Positions 6,970-7,994 of a stretch of DNA of 7,994 nt are shown here, piece after piece (the first letter of the stretch is position 1; every line of letters begins with the position of its first letter). The stretch comes from an uncultured Prevotellaceae bacterium (GTDB lineage: Bacteria; Bacteroidota; Bacteroidia; Bacteroidales; Bacteroidaceae): positions 1 to 7,994 of the forward strand of contig CAMZHP010000146.1 in assembly GCA_947306845.1 (NCBI GenBank), read 5' to 3'. The notes under the pieces are model-generated. The model was not told the origin of the DNA. It saw nothing but the letters and a program-made list of their open reading frames with translations, and ran no database searches. The position numbers and the translations under genes were made by a program.

Positions 6970-7994
6970 TTATTTCTTCAATATCATTTCTACCATTTGC
7001 ATGACATCTGTAACCGTGCTTTTGTTGTCGTTGTTGAGATCACAAAGAAAGAGGGGCTTATATGCTGTTTCTGTGTTGAGAATATTGTTGACTAATATCA
7101 TGACATCGGCCACCGTCACCTTTCCGTCGAAATTCAGGTCGCCCCTGACACCCGTCATCTCTATGACATTGAAATGATTCCAATGGTCGGCAGCCATATA
7201 GGCGGCCTTGCTTCCCTTGGGAACATAGAGATAATCCACCTGGCTGTGCCCGAAGAAGACGTCGGGGATGGCCAGCGGGGTCTTTGTCCTGACATACACG
7301 TGGTGAACCTCGTCTGAATTGGTCCTGAAAGCCGAATCACCGATGTTGGTGAGTGAGGAAGGCAGGCTGATTCCTTTCGCATAATAGCATCCCTCAAAAG
7401 CTTTTTCGCCGATGGTGGTGACTCCTTCCGGTATGTCAAGTTTCTTGATGAAGGTGCAGTAGAAAGCCTTGTCCTCTATACTCACCAGTCCCGTCGGAAG
7501 AGTCATGCCGCTTCCAAATGATGAATTGTAGAAGGCTTCTTCTCCAATGATTTTTGTGTCTGACGGGATAACGCTCTTACTGTGCCCTGCGATTAGTTTG
7601 CCTGTGCCTGTCTCCATCAGGGCGTTGCATCCCCCACGTGAGTCATAATATGGATTGGACTCTTCCACCTCGACATGTGTGATGTCGCGGCATTCCTTGA
7701 TGATGTTTTTGCCGATATGGCGGACACTAGCCGGGATGGCCAGGGTAGTGAGGTTGCTGTGCTCAAAGGCATAGTCACCTATCTCCTCCACATTCTTGAG
7801 GTCGATGTTTTTGAAGTCGCAAACGGCAAAAGCAGAGCTTCCTATGCTACGCAGGCTGTTGGGGAGGCTGAGGCTTGCCTGTCTACAGCTGTAAAACGCA
7901 TTGTCCTCTATGGTAACGACCCCTTCCGGAATAGTCAGATTGTCGAGGTGGCAGCAACTGAATGCTCCCTTGCCGATAATTATTATCCCGTCGG
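6970..7994 (-). CDS. BspA-like leucine-rich-repeat protein with C-terminal dockerin-like module, 5' partial
   Basis: The frame stays open from the TAA at 6970-6972 to the window edge, giving about 340 visible residues. The true start lies beyond the window; no start inside it should be used, because the LRR pattern continues unbroken upstream. At least six repeats of the BspA type (LRR_5, about 23 residues, pattern L-x-IP-x-x-V-x-x-IG-x-x-AF-x-x-C) are visible, for example LTIPEGVVTIEDNAFYSC and LDIPEGVTTIGEKAFEGC. An island with NPYYDSRGGCNAL interrupts them, as is usual in this family. After a VPKGSKAAY linker come two calcium-loop-like segments, DLNFDGKVTVAD and DLNNDNKSTVTD, in the last 57 residues. 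BspA-like proteins are normally secreted or cell-surface adhesins, but no signal peptide can be seen here because the N-terminus is missing. The ligand is unknown. It is convergent with yigZ. Confidence 0.92.
   Translation of the reverse strand, partial: DGIIIIGKGAFSCCHLDNLTIPEGVVTIEDNAFYSCRQASLSLPNSLRSIGSSAFAVCDFKNIDLKNVEEIGDYAFEHSNLTTLAIPASVRHIGKNIIKECRDITHVEVEESNPYYDSRGGCNALMETGTGKLIAGHSKSVIPSDTKIIGEEAFYNSSFGSGMTLPTGLVSIEDKAFYCTFIKKLDIPEGVTTIGEKAFEGCYYAKGISLPSSLTNIGDSAFRTNSDEVHHVYVRTKTPLAIPDVFFGHSQVDYLYVPKGSKAAYMAADHWNHFNVIEMTGVRGDLNFDGKVTVADVMILVNNILNTETAYKPLFLCDLNNDNKSTVTDVMQMVEMILKK
6973..7143 (-). other. dockerin-like tandem repeat encoded at the 3' end of the LRR gene
   Basis: These bases encode the last 57 residues of the LRR protein. 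Both segments carry D, N, D, T and D at loop positions 1, 3, 5, 9 and 12, as in type I dockerin calcium loops (DLNFDGKVTVAD, DLNNDNKSTVTD). Each is followed by a helix (VMILVNNIL and VMQMVEMIL). The second loop has N instead of G at position 6. Dockerin-like pairs at the C-terminus of Prevotella surface proteins are familiar; a cohesin partner is often not known. Confidence 0.8.

Noticed and set aside
6853..7095. Small plus-strand open frame overlapping the end of yigZ and the 3' end of the LRR gene
   Set aside because: It is a shadow of two confident genes and has no recognisable product.
7789..7791. GTG at this position as the start of the LRR gene
   Set aside because: The same frame stays open upstream to the window edge and encodes further LRR units in register, so this codon is an internal valine.

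Overview
The window looks like a chromosomal segment from a Bacteroidota bacterium, most likely Prevotellaceae. The signs are a promoter of the TTTG/TAnnTTTG type upstream of serC, A/T-rich leaders without Shine-Dalgarno sequences, a SerC/SerA pair with Bacteroidota-type sequence features (ACT-less SerA of 305 residues), and a BspA-like leucine-rich-repeat protein ending in a dockerin-like module. This assignment is from memory of these families, not from a search.

Layout. (1) 1-2750: a heptanucleotide repeat array, then two exported tetratricopeptide-repeat proteins on the + strand. They are divergent paralogs of each other and are separated by a strong intrinsic terminator. Their function is unknown. 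(2) 2864-5003: a recognisable Bacteroidetes promoter, serC, serA and a strong terminator. Together these encode the first two steps of the phosphorylated serine pathway (3-phosphoglycerate to 3-phosphohydroxypyruvate to O-phosphoserine). The third enzyme, phosphoserine phosphatase, is not in the window. (3) 5005-6931: a 9-bp CTAG-rich tandem array, then a DUF1015 gene whose last bases overlap (ATGA) a YigZ/IMPACT-family gene. (4) 6970-7994: a convergent minus-strand gene for a secreted or surface LRR protein with a C-terminal dockerin-like pair. Its 5' end lies beyond the window.

How the genes fit together: serC and serA form a clear functional unit. DUF1015 follows them on the same strand. 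Its Y-I-A-D-G-H-H-R-x-A-A motif resembles the nucleotide-binding motif of the ParB/sulfiredoxin fold, which includes free-serine kinases. That makes a role in serine/phosphoserine metabolism a reasonable hypothesis and the most interesting lead here. I see no phage, transposon, CRISPR, tRNA or rRNA. No gene-free stretch exceeds 300 bases. The longest, 2751-2949, holds the serC promoter and nothing else I can recognise.
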